A DNA stretch of 64,000 nucleotides. Source: Sophora flavescens (Eukaryota; Streptophyta; Magnoliopsida; Fabales; Fabaceae). A model generated the notes under the pieces. The model ran no database searches, was not told the origin of the DNA, and saw only the letters and a list, made by a program, of their open reading frames with translations. Location: contig JAUPTC010000141.1 in NCBI GenBank assembly GCA_030762895.1, positions 24,597 through 88,596 of the forward strand. Reading direction: 5' to 3'. Positions 11,457-20,790 of this stretch are shown one piece after another; the first letter of the stretch is position 1; each line of letters opens with the position of its first letter. The translations under genes and the position numbers were made by a program.

Positions 11457-11717
11457 TACTATAAAAAAAGGTATTTTAGAGACCGAATTTAGCGACCACA
11501 CTTAATTGGTCGCTAAATATGGAAATTCGGTCGCTAAATGTTGAAATTCGGTCACCTATTTAACGACCGATTTATCGACCACCAAGCGATTTTGTGACCA
11601 GACATTTCGCTACCACCCTTGGTGGCCGCTAAATCGGTCACTAAATGGTTTAGAGACCGAATTTCCTTATTTAGTGACCGATTTTGGTTGTCTCTAAATA
11701 CATCTTTTTTTGTAGTG
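11457..11717. mobile_element. CACTA-type MITE, 261 bp
   Basis: It starts TACTATAAAAAAAGG (first base changed from C) and ends CTTTTTTTGTAGTG. The target duplication is TTG at 11454-11456 and 11718-11720. It is packed with TAGCGACC/GACCGA subterminal motifs, the same as those of the 1.9-kb CACTA at 2689-4563, so both probably use the same transposase. Confidence 0.88.
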
Positions 11718-11895
11718 TTGTTAGATTGTGTACACTAGCACATTGCACAACACAACTCTAAAATTATGCAATAGTTGTGCCCCATCAAATCCCTTTGAAT
11801 TATAGTTTGCCTTGATGACACTTGTCTAGTGTCTGTGTTCCTTTTTCATTTGTGGTGGCAACACTTACATGTCGAGCAGAGTTGTTGATGGATGT

Positions 11896-12218
11896 TACCA
11901 GGTTGATCCTGCCAATAATCATATGTTTGTCTCAAAGATTAGGTCATGCATGTGTAAGTATAAACTAATTTAGATTGTGAAATTTCAAATAACTCATTAA
12001 ATTAATTGTAGTTTTTTTTATGGTATCTACTACTACTTGGATAACCATAGTAATTTTAGAGCTACTACATACAACAAACCCCAACTTGTGGAAGGGATGA
12101 AATTATTAAATAAAAGGTCAATGCAAGTTCTGCGTGTTGCTTTGATGATTCATGATAATTCGTCTGATTACATAATCCTTATACCGGAGATGCATCATTC
12201 AAATTGTTTCTCCATCAA
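11896..12218 (+). pseudogene. 18S rRNA 5' fragment, diverged (part 1)
   Basis: From TACCAGGTTGATCCTGCC onward the sequence follows the 5' end of plant 18S rRNA: CATATGTTTGTCTCAAAGAT, CATGCATGTGTAAGTATAAA, TGGTATCTACTACT, GGATAACCATAGTAATTTTA, AAAAGGTCAATGCA, GATGATTCATGATAA and GATGCATCATTCAAATT. Many C-to-T and G-to-A changes, small indels and lost stems show it is not functional. It is cut at 12218 by a CACTA element and resumes at 15521. Confidence 0.92.
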
Positions 12219-12599
12219 CACTAGTGCAGAAAAATGATTCCACATCGGTTATTTTTGGCTTTTCACATCGGTTTTCAAACTGATGTTGAAAAGACCGATG
12301 TTGTTTATTGTTACTTTTCACATTGGTTTTAAAACCGATGTTTAAAGTACAATTTTAACAGTGGTTTTCAACATAACCGATGTGCGAAGTTCATTTGTCA
12401 CATGGGTAACCTATTGGAAATATCACTTTCCACGTCGGTTTAGGCTTAAACCGATGTGAAAATTAGACTTTATACATCGGTTTTCAAAAAACCGATGTGA
12501 AAATTTCAATTTCCACATCGGTTTTCATAAAAATCGATGTGGAAATTTCAGTTTTCACATCGGTTTTTTATTAACTGATGTGTAAAGTCTAATTTTTTT

Positions 12600-13660
12600 A
12601 AAACTCTTTTTTTACATTTCTATCATTCCTTTCCCCTGTTTCAGTAATGCAGATCAATACCATAATAACATATTATTTAATGCTTATGGGCCTGCTACAC
12701 GAGTAAACATGAACAGAGAGGTAACTAGTTCGTTAATCACTAACTACCACCTGAAAACATTATACAGCCACTACAGAAAATGAAGAAATAAGCTTACACA
12801 ATCAAACCATCAAATTATCAATCCAAGTATAGGGCGACGCAAGTGTAAAGGGATGGATGTTACAATAATTCATAATGCTGTAACACTTGGTTTATTGGTT
12901 TAGTTTTACTTTTTTCTATTTGTTATGACTCTTATATTTTTTAGGGAAAATTGGTTATTTTACCTTTACCTTGATATGCTTGTTGATCTGGCAACAGGGG
13001 ATGAAAGTTTGTTAAAATTTCCCTTTGATGCATTTTTGTAACCATCAAATGCTATAAGCTCAGGCCCATGGCCATAATGGAATATACAGAATCATTACAA
13101 ACAAACTTCTCTCTCTAAACACTCTCTACTCTCTAAACTTTTCCTGTGTTCATCGGAGGTTATTCTCAAATTAACTTCCCTATATATACATTGGACTCAG
13201 AATACTCGGAGATTAGCTCCCAGAAATCCAAAGTGTTGTCTCAAAGGATGGGATCAATATCTCCAAAATAAAGAGCAGATATGCATAACACCTTTTAAAG
13301 TTATACATACAAACATTCATCTTAACAACTTCAACAACCAGTTGCCTTTGAACCTCTGTTTTCCGGTTGGAGTAAGACTACATGAGCAATCTTTAGATGA
13401 AAAAAATGAAAAGATATTTATTCTCAATTCAATAAAGTACATCCTAATCTTAATCTATTAAATAATTTTAAAAATAAATACATTCTTACGTTTTTAAGTT
13501 AGAGATAAATTTATTTTGAATTAACTTCTTTTCTTTCCACCAAACCAAATTACCCTTGTAAGAGTGTCACCCCTTTATTTACTATTTTTATTTGAGTCCA
13601 TCATTATTTTTTTTTTCAATGAATCAAAAAAAAAAAAAAACTATATGTTGAATCATTAAA
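12600..13660. other. Interior of the 3.3-kb CACTA with no recognised content
   Basis: This is AT-rich sequence without a convincing reading frame. It includes short T- and A-runs near 13610-13640. It could derive from introns or untranslated parts of captured host genes, but nothing identifies a source. Confidence 0.5.
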
Positions 13661-13680
13661 ATAAAAACGAAGCTCGTGTT

Positions 13681-14145
13681 CTAAAAATAATCAGAAGTAT
13701 CAGGAATGTGCAAACTGGGATTCCCAAAGTGCCAACCTTGAAGGTAAGCAATCACCTCAAAGGCCAAAACAGCCAATGAAGTCACTAGGAACACTCTAAT
13801 GACTCTAAACAGCAACTTCCCTTTTTCCAACTTGTCTCTCTCACTCTCCAAAGCAACCCCATTTCTATGAATCAACCTCTTCTTGATGGCTCCCAGCAAT
13901 GTCCCGCGAAGCAGTGGCAAGCCAAGTGGCACAGCCAACAGCACGATGAGCCTTAAGAAGCAAAACCTATGTGACTTGTTTAGCATTCTTGCCACGGCCT
14001 TTCGCTACTGGCCTGAATGCAGCATCTGCACTATTAATCTCCACAACAGAGAAATTGGGGTTCTCCATTTTCACCACCACTGGTGTTCCTTTCTGTGTAT
14101 CCTTTGTCCACCAATTGGAAAAATCCAGTCTTGGAGCCATTTCCA
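13681..14145 (-). pseudogene. CSLC-like: Captured N-terminal exon of a cellulose synthase-like C (xyloglucan glucan synthase) gene, frameshifted copy
   Basis: On the minus strand the reading starts MEMAPRLDFSNWW at 14145 and ends TSDYF at 13681. The cytosolic N-terminus (TPVVVKMENPNFSVVEING, KQVTWVLLLKAHRA) and two hydrophobic helices (CATWLATVLWTLLGAI and VIRVFLVTSLAVLAFEVIAY) match the start of CSLC proteins, Golgi glycosyltransferase-family-2 enzymes that make the xyloglucan glucan backbone. CSLC proteins are near 690 residues; only about 155 are here, so the catalytic aspartates and QxxRW motif are absent. A frame break near 13902 in this copy is absent from unit B and lies at a CAG site, so it may be a sequencing error. 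Confidence 0.88.
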
Positions 14146-14212
14146 CTATGGTGGATTAGACACAGATTCACACTTTATAACACTTCACACACAGAACAAC
14201 ACAAGTATATTA

Positions 14213-14237
14213 TATTTATGTATATATATATATAGAT
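14213..14237. repeat. TA microsatellite
   Basis: A short run of alternating T and A lies just upstream (sense) of the captured CSLC exon. Its length differs between units A and B (45876-45897), as expected for a microsatellite. Confidence 0.8.
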
Positions 14238-14284
14238 ATACACAGAACAAGGACTCAAGACACAAACTTCATCAAAGGGGTCAC

Positions 14285-14395
14285 AAGAAGGCACTAACAC
14301 ACTCATGACAGAGCCTAGATATGCAGTTGTACATGGATGCAGTTCACCATTAGCCTCACTAACACACTCATGACAGAGCCTCACCATGCAGTTTT
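14285..14395. repeat. Direct repeat of about 40 bp
   Basis: ACTAACACACTCATGACAGA followed by GCCT and ATGCAGTT occurs twice about 67 bases apart, at 14293 and 14360. It lies in the putative 5' region of the captured CSLC exon. The unit B copy is at 45954-46060. Confidence 0.7.
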
Positions 14396-15520
14396 CACAG
14401 ACACAAAATCAAAAATCTAAAAAATCTCAAGAATCTGAAAAAAGTCACAGATGTTAGGTTTTCGTTCAAACCTTGTTGAGGCGTAACTCAGTATTGAAGA
14501 ACAAAATCACAGAGGAAGAAACAAAATCTCAGTCAGATCTGCAGAGGAAGAAACGAAATAGAAGAGGAAGCTAAGTCAAAAGAGAAGAAGAAGACGAATA
14601 CCTGACGCAAATGGAAGAGGAAAACGCGAGTGGAAGAAGAAGAAGAATACCTGGAGCAAATGGAAATCGCGAGTGGAAATACAACACAAAACGAGGGAGG
14701 GGATGAAAAACAAAGGAATGCTCTGTTCTTAATAGCAAGCACAGAAGGTTGTTGGCGGTGAAGCAACCAAACGTGATTTCTGCTCGTAGTTCCTCTCTCC
14801 TTAGTGTGCTCGTGCTTCTGCTACCGAGAAAGCTCTCTTTTCTCAAAAAACTGTCTAGAGTTCATCTATTTTTAGCCTTCGTCAGCATGAACCAAGAGAA
14901 CTTGAGCAGTTCCTGCTCGTATATTGAAGAGCAGAGCCAAAACAAAGGAAAAGGGCGCGTGACAGATGGAGGGAATGAAAATAGAAACAAAAAGTAGGGT
15001 TTTGTGAAATATTACACATCGGTTATTGAAAAACCGATGTGATTAGTAATATTTCACATCGGTTCTATCACAACCGATGTAGAAACTTACGATTTAATTT
15101 AAAATTTCATTTTTTTTAAATTTATTACATCGGTTATCTGAAAACCGATGTGGTTAATTTATATTACACATCGGTGCAACAAGAACCAATGTGGAAAGAT
15201 AAAATTTAAATTCTAATTATTTTTTTAATTTTATACATCGGTTATCGTAAAACCGATGTGGTTAATCTATATATTACACATCGGTTCAAAAAGAGCCAAT
15301 GTCAAAAGATAAAAATTTACAATTTAAAGTTTTTTTGTTTTAATTTTGAACATCGGTTAAAATATAACCGATGTGAAAAATATTTACACATCGGTTAATT
15401 TTTAAACCGATGTGGAATCCTTTACTTTTAATTTCAAAAATGTCACCGCCTCGTTTTACACATCGGTTTTGGAAAACCGATGTAGAATCTCCGACGTTAA
15501 ATGCATATTTTACACTAGTG

Positions 15521-15605
15521 CAACTTTCAACGGTAGGATAATGACCTATAATGGTGGTCACTGCGACTGAGAATTAAGGTTCAGTGCACACAGAGAATTT
15601 GACTG
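15521..15605 (+). pseudogene. 18S rRNA 5' fragment, continuation after CACTA insertion (part 2)
   Basis: CAACTTTCAACGGTAGGATA, ATGACCTATAATGGTGGTCA and GAGAATTAAGGTTCA follow plant 18S rRNA directly after the point where part 1 stops. The similarity fades at about 15600. Parts 1 and 2 together represent roughly the first 400 bases of the rRNA. Confidence 0.88.
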
Positions 15606-15985
15606 GGGAGATTTTTCATAGAGATAATTAGTGTTGCACTATAGTTTTGCATTTACCATTGCATTTTTCATCTATAATATTTCTTCTCTCTGGAATGAAG
15701 TAAATTGGGGTTCCACAAGGAGATGCTTCAAAGTCAGTACTCAGTATTCCTCTTATTCCACATCTCCCGGTCAGTATTATCCTTAGTTGTGTGGCAAAAG
15801 GCTAAATAGGAGAAATTCTTGAAGCACACGGTACCACAATCATAAAGAGAAACCTTATGATCTGTTCCCTCACTCTTTTAACCAGTTTCAGACTTCATGT
15901 GACCATTCTTGTTCTTGAAGTACAACAAGGATAAAATAGCATTCATTTCCTTGCATTATAGAGGCACACATCCGCTATGTGGTGC
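15606..15985. other. Unassigned AT-rich sequence
   Basis: Between the rRNA relic and the truncated CACTA end I see no reading frame, repeat or RNA motif I can name. Confidence 0.5.
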
Positions 15986-15994
15986 AGGGTCATG

Positions 15995-16119
15995 AGACAT
16001 TTTGTTTAAACAACTGACGTTAAAATATTAACTATTAACGTCAGCTGTATTTACGTCAGACAATATTTCGACGTATAAAATCAATTTTAATCGCGTAAAA
16101 AACACTTATTGTACTAGTG
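15995..16119. mobile_element. Truncated CACTA-type terminus with ACGTCAG repeats
   Basis: The right end reads TTATTGTACTAGTG, the complement of a CACTAGTACAATAA terminus. It is preceded by closely spaced CTGACGT/ACGTCAG motifs in both orientations. No matching left terminus is visible, so only one end remains. In unit B (to 47781) two of the motifs are intact where unit A shows TTCGACG and ATCGCG. Confidence 0.55.
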
Positions 16120-16356
16120 ATGAATATTAAAATAATAAGAAAACCCAGCTTGCACAAAGATTGATGCGGGATGAGAGAATCCACCCATGTGAAATTTGAT
16201 CCTTGCAACAAAGTGTCAATGGGAAGATAAATTTCTCATAAATCTTAACAAGTAGAATTTCAATACTTCAAAATTTAAGAATTTAAAGTGGAAGTCTGCA
16301 TGTACGTTTATGCAACGATTTAATTGTGCAATACAATGGTACATTCATCTATCGCA

Positions 16357-18045
16357 CTATCTTCCATACATTCTAGAAATTGATACGTCATTTAAGGTGT
16401 GATATTCTTGCCTGCTGTTTGGAAGCTCGGCTCTTCCACAACCACATTGATGAAGAATGCTGGCTTGCTTTGGTTGGGGAAGTTGGATTGTATCATTAGA
16501 TAGAAAAGAAACAACATCTAACATGGTAGGTCTATCATTTGCTTGATCTTGTACACACATGAGGCCTATATGAATACATCTCAAAACTTCATTCTCAGTA
16601 CTTGACTCATTTATTGCTTTGGGTCTTTTAGGTCGAGAGCTCTACCTTCGTTCCAGAGCTGCCATGCCTACAAGAATCCCAACATCTACATAAAAATTAT
16701 GAACTACTGATAAAGCATAGATTTTATGAACTAGTCATTTAGGAAACTTACATATCCTATGAGGTTGAGTGGGCGATCTGAATGGTAGAGACTATTATTC
16801 TTCTTGCCACTAAGAATCTCTAGTAGTAGTACACCAAAGCTAAATACATCAGTTTTGATTGATACAACGCCGTTCATTGCATACTCTGGAGACATGTACC
16901 CACTGTAATGATGATTGCAACATGAAAGAGTGTTAGCTTAATGATACATAGAAGGCATTAAAAATTTTGAAAATGCATGATCATTTATAAACTTACTATG
17001 TACCGACGACTCTATTTGTGTTTTCTTCTAATCCTTTTACACCAAATATTCGAGCCATTCCGAAGTCAGATATTTTAGGATTCATATCTTCATCAAGTAA
17101 TATATTGCTTGCTTTCAGGTCCCGGTGTATCACCTTTAGTCTTGAATACTTGTGAAGATAAAGAAGTCCTTGAGCAATGCCTCCAATGATGTTCAAGCGT
17201 TTTTTCCAGTCTAGGAAATCCACTCTAGTTGAATCTGTTTCAAAGTAAAGAAGCTTAATTATTAACATGCTACAATATGCTAACATTTTCAAGATTTGTA
17301 ATTTTTTTTTAAGATAAAAGACAGCCTACCAAATAGGTAGAAGTCCAAACTCTTGTTTGACATGTACTCATATATAGACTAAAATTCTTTCATCTCTCTG
17401 GATGCAGAACCCTAAAAGCTTTACAAGATTAGTATGCTGGAGTTTGGCCATGAGTTTAGCTTCATTTTTAAACTCTATGAGCCCTTGTCCTGAACTTTTA
17501 GAAAGTCTCTTTATTGCTACATCTTGCTCATCACTTAAAGTTCCCTGAAAGTGTTATTACTAATAAGTTATATCAATTCATATCCATAAAGCTTCTTTTT
17601 AAGCTAAGTATGCAGATATTACCTTGTAAACAGGACCAAAACCACCTTCTCCTAGCTTATTAGCAACTGAGAAATTTCCTGTTGCAGCAACAATGGTTTC
17701 AAAACTGAATATTTCGACCTCATTGCTTGTCTTTTCCTTTTTCTTATTTTTTCTGGCTTTTCCGTACATGGAAAGCATTGCATTACCTCCAATCTCATGT
17801 AATAACTTCTTCTTCATCATTTTCCTATTCACTAAAGGTGTGACATGAAAATATTAGTTATAGATAAAAAATGCCTTGAACTCATTAAATCATAGTTAAA
17901 ATTATTATACTATAGCTACCTTTAGCTTTGTATTTTCTCCACAAGGCACGAGCCGCACGACACAAATAGAAGATCACAGGTATTGCAAGGGCTGCTCCCA
18001 CCGAAATGATAAGCCATATCCACCACCTGTTTACTGCAGCGCACA
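16357..18045 (-). pseudogene. S-domain-type receptor-like kinase relic (transmembrane and kinase exons only)
   Basis: Minus-strand exons appear in order: a transmembrane helix near 18040-17925 (WWIWLIISVGAALAIPVIFY); ETIVAATGNFSVANKLGEGG with FGPVYK, the glycine loop (17829-17620); VAIKRLSKSSGQG and EFKNEAKLMAKLQHTNLVKL (about 17545-17320); DWKKRLNIIGGIAQGLLYLH with VIHRDLKASNILLDED and SDFGMARIFG (17235-16997); GYMSPEYAMNGVVSIKTDVF (16905-16755); and CIHIGLMCVQDQ to SISRMYGR (about 16665-16357). Intron borders are visible. Lectin, S-locus and PAN ectodomains are absent. This copy has a 4-bp TATA insertion at the EYM codons and CTG-site frame changes near 16430, so it is nonfunctional as read. 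Confidence 0.85.
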
Positions 18046-18286
18046 TGGAGATAAATTCAATTCTAAAAGAGAAATGCTATTTAGCACGAGAGGAAACACA
18101 TACCACAGTTACTTATTTTGCCTGTTATTTAAAAGCCTTAATTATATACTATAAGACTTATTGATCCCAATTTTTTTAAAATTATTTTTAAAAGTCCTTT
18201 TATAACATAAATGTTGAAGGAAAAGCAACTTTTTTATCTCTCTCTTAAACAACATAAACATAAAAGGCTAAAGGTTAAAGTAATAT

Positions 18287-18548
18287 TTTAGTCCCTATAC
18301 ATTATACGAATTCTCGATTTGGTCCCTATACATAAAAAATTATTAAAATGGTCCATATACATACAGAAAGTCTCCATTTGGTCCCTATACGTTACCCGTT
18401 TGATCCCTACACTAGCAAAAAATTATCAAATCAGTCCCTAAAAATTTGTACGGCAGAGACCAAATGGAGACTTTTTGTACATATAAGGATCATTTTAATA
18501 ATTTTTTATGTATAGGGACCAAATCAAATCTGTCATGTATAGGGACCC
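18287..18548. mobile_element. Long-inverted-repeat MITE
   Basis: TTTAGTCCCTATACATTATA at the left pairs with the right end, which reads toward GTATAGGGACC. Arms of about 100 bases (GAATTCTCGATTTGGTCCC, TAAAAAATTATTAAAATGG) are near-perfect complements in unit B. The left arm also contains inner GGTCCCTATAC copies. It sits exactly between the kinase relic and the truncated Tekay element. I did not find a clear target duplication. Confidence 0.7.
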
Positions 18549-19147
18549 TAAGGATAGGTTGACATCAGCACGGTGTTAGTTTTGCGGATCCTAGTGAACC
18601 CTCCGTAGTTTCTTGTGATGCTTCTAAGCATGGGTTAGGCGGTGTGTTGATGCAGAATGGTAAGGTAGTTGTTTATGCTTCTAGGCAGTTGAAAACCCAT
18701 GAGAAGAACTACCCTACCCATGACCTAGAACTAGGAGCTGTGGTATTTGCCCTAAAGATCTGGAGGCATTACCTGTATGGAGCGAGGTTTGAGGTTTTTA
18801 GTGATCATAGTAGTTTAAGGTATCTCTTTGATCAAAAGGAGCTGAATATGAGGCAGCCTAGGTGGATGGAGTTCTTAAAGGATTATGACTTCGAGCTGAC
18901 CTATCACCCAGGAAAGGCCAATGTGGTGGCAGATGCCTTAAGTAGGAAAACCTTGCATGTCTCCGCTTTGATGGTTAGGGAGATGGATCTGATTGAGGAG
19001 TTTAGAGATTTTAGTCTAGCTTGTGAAGTCACCCATAAGAGTATTAGGCTTGGAACCTTGAAGGTTACCAACAGCTTGATGGATCAGATTAGAGAAGGTC
19101 AGAAGTTAGATAAGTTTCTCTTAGACCAGCGAGAGTTGCTTGCTTAG
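18549..19147 (+). pseudogene. Tekay RNase H domain
   Basis: From 18644 an open stretch reads MQNGKVVVYASRQLKTHEKN, THDLELGAVVFALKIWRHYL, VFSDHSSLRYLFDQKELN and KANVVADALSRK, the full RNase H signature with its acidic residues. In unit B the frame extends upstream through VVYCDASKHGLGGVL; here three CAG/CTG-site changes at 18570-18602 break it. It ends at a TAG (19145-19147) where the family has CAG (Gln), a stop shared by both units. Confidence 0.85.
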
Positions 19148-19185
19148 GGTAGAGACCTAGCTTTAAGGATGCAAGTGATGGGGTC

Positions 19186-20044
19186 TTGAGGTTTAAGGAT
19201 AGAGTGTGCATATCGGATGTTCCTAAGTTTAGGAAGTTGATCCTTGAAGAGGGACATAGGAGTGGGTTGAGTGTGCACCCAGGTGCCACCAAAATGTATC
19301 AAGACCTTAAGAGGATGTTTTGGTGGCCTAGGATGAAAAAGGATGTGGCTGAGTTTGTGTATGCTTGCTTAGTGTGTCAGAAGATCAAGATAGAACACCA
19401 AAAGCCTTCAGGTAAGTTGCAACCTTTGAGTGTCCCAGAATGGAAATGGGATAGCATCTCCATGGATTTTGTGTCTGGACTCTCTATGACTCCAACTGAT
19501 TTTGAGGCTATATGGATTGTTGTGGATAGATTGACTAAGTCTGCCCATTTCATCCCTATGAATATGGTTTATCCATTAGAGAAGTTGACTAAGTTGTACA
19601 TCAAGGAAATAGTCAGGCTACATGGTGTACCCTCTAGCATAGTTTTGGATAGAGATCTGAGGTTTACCTCCAGATTTTGGGATAGTTTGCAGAATGCGTT
19701 AGGGACAAAGCTTAGGCTTAGTTCAGCTTATCACCCACAGACTGATGGGCAGTCTGAGAGGACCATCAGTCATCAGAGGACTTGTTGAGAGCTTGTGTGC
19801 TAGAACAGTCTGGTAGTTGGGAGGAGATGTAGGACACCCTTGTGTTAGAATGAACCTGTTGACAATGTGGTACTAGGACACGACAACGAGAAAAGTGAGG
19901 ATGATTCGGGGAAAAGTCAAAAGTGGCACAAAGTAGGCAAAGGAGCTACCGTGACAAAAGGAGGAAGGCGCTGGAATTCCAGGAAGGTGATCATGTGTCC
20001 TTGAGAGTTACTCCAACGACTGCAGTTTGTAGAGCGATGAAAGC
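19186..20044 (+). pseudogene. Tekay integrase, broken
   Basis: The zinc-binding part has EGHRSGLSVHPGATKMYQDL and CLVCQK. The catalytic core has MDFVSGL (first Asp), VLDRDLRFTSRFW (second Asp) and YHPQTDGQSERT (Glu). Integrase inserts element cDNA. The frame breaks after the Glu motif near 19785. Remains of the C-terminal part (RDKRRKALEFQEGDHV, SLRVTPTTAVCRAMK) follow in another frame up to about 20044, where the sequence switches to gag-like coding. Unit A keeps a better Glu motif than unit B. Confidence 0.87.
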
Positions 20045-20362
20045 AAGCAAGCCATCTGTTATCAGGAGATCCGAGTCTTTCCTACCTTGGTGAACAAGTG
20101 CAGAATCTTTGAGGATGCTTACGAGGTGAGACAACGTCTAACCCACAGTAGGCAGAGACTTCAAGCAGAATGGCAAGGAATCACAGTTCTCAGCAGGTAA
20201 ACCTAAGAATGGGGTTCTCCTAAACATGTCAGATTTGGAAAACGTGGAGAAGATCACTATACCCATCAATGCAAGGAGCCGAACATCATCTGTTTCAAGT
20301 GTGGCAAGTATGGTCACCTCAGCCGGAACTGTAAAGGAGAAAAGACAGAACCACAGCGCTAA
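20045..20362 (+). pseudogene. Tekay gag C-terminal fragment misplaced after integrase
   Basis: LVNKCRIFEDAYEVRQRL is a typical end of the chromovirus gag core. It is followed by RFGKRGEDHYTHQC, which looks like a decayed first knuckle, and CFKCGKYGHLSRNC, a full C-x2-C-x4-H-x4-C zinc knuckle at 20291-20332. The frame ends at TAA near 20362. Normally gag is at the 5' end before protease, so its position after integrase shows rearrangement. Both units share it. Confidence 0.82.
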
Positions 20363-20496
20363 CAGGAATTAGAGTGCGTAGCGGAGACGTAGTGGAGCTA
20401 GAGCCTCCAAGTATGTGGACTCAACCCAAGGTATGCTCCTAATTGGTGAAAGTTTAATCAGTTAAGGTGATAGAAATTTTGAGGACAAAATTTTTA

Positions 20497-20510
20497 TAAG
20501 GGGGTGGAAT
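20497..20510 (+). other. Polypurine tract before the Tekay LTR
   Basis: ATAAGGGGGTGGAA immediately precedes the TGTAACACCC start of the LTR, the expected place of the plus-strand primer. Confidence 0.8.
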
Positions 20511-20619
20511 TGTAACACCCTTCTTTTCACTAAGTGCTTTCCTTAAGCGTGTTTTGTTAAGTTTGTTGGTTGGTTAAGGTCTTAGTGGGATTTTTGGCTC
20601 AAAAATCCCTTTCTGGTAG

Positions 20620-20790
20620 ATGAGCACGCCCGTGCTCATTAGCCAACACGCCCGTGCTCAACAGTGAACACGCCCGTGCTCAACAGCAACAGTGAGCACG
20701 TCCGTGCTCAATGTGCTGACCACGTCTCGGTGATGCTAAGTTAAGCACGACCGTGCTCGGTGGGGAGGGAGCAAACCGTGCTCAGTGCAA
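20620..20790. repeat. Palindrome cluster (GAGCACGCCCGTGCTC type), first
   Basis: At least six copies or variants of TGAGCACGCCCGTGCTCA are spaced by 10-30 bases just upstream of the TATA-like box of the LTR. Most can form hairpins of 6-8 bp. Confidence 0.85.

Larger units (their letters stand above)
12219..15520. mobile_element. CACTA transposon with captured CSLC exon, inserted in 18S pseudogene
   Basis: It starts CACTAGTGCAGAAAAATG and ends ATATTTTACACTAGTG. The target duplication CAA lies at 12216-12218 and 15521-15523, and the rRNA sequence reads through when the element is removed. Subterminal zones (12236-12590 and 15010-15490) carry about ten and fifteen copies of ACATCGGTT or its complement AACCGATGT, often as short facing pairs. 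No transposase is present. The interior holds a reversed host-gene fragment (13681-14145). It is a nonautonomous element of a family different from the TAGCGACC-type ones. Confidence 0.93.

Noticed and set aside
12236..12590. CRISPR-like array in the ACATCGGTT repeats
   Set aside because: The repeats are short, alternate in orientation and lie at the ends of a CACTA element; spacers are irregular and the DNA is plant nuclear.
14533..14997. Open stretches of 70-90 codons rich in Ser and Phe or Leu
   Set aside because: They are on both strands of purine/pyrimidine-rich sequence with no recognisable domain; more likely untranslated region of a captured gene.
11896..15605. Functional 18S rRNA gene
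   Set aside because: Only about 400 diverged bases are present, interrupted by a 3.3-kb transposon, with no other rRNA parts.
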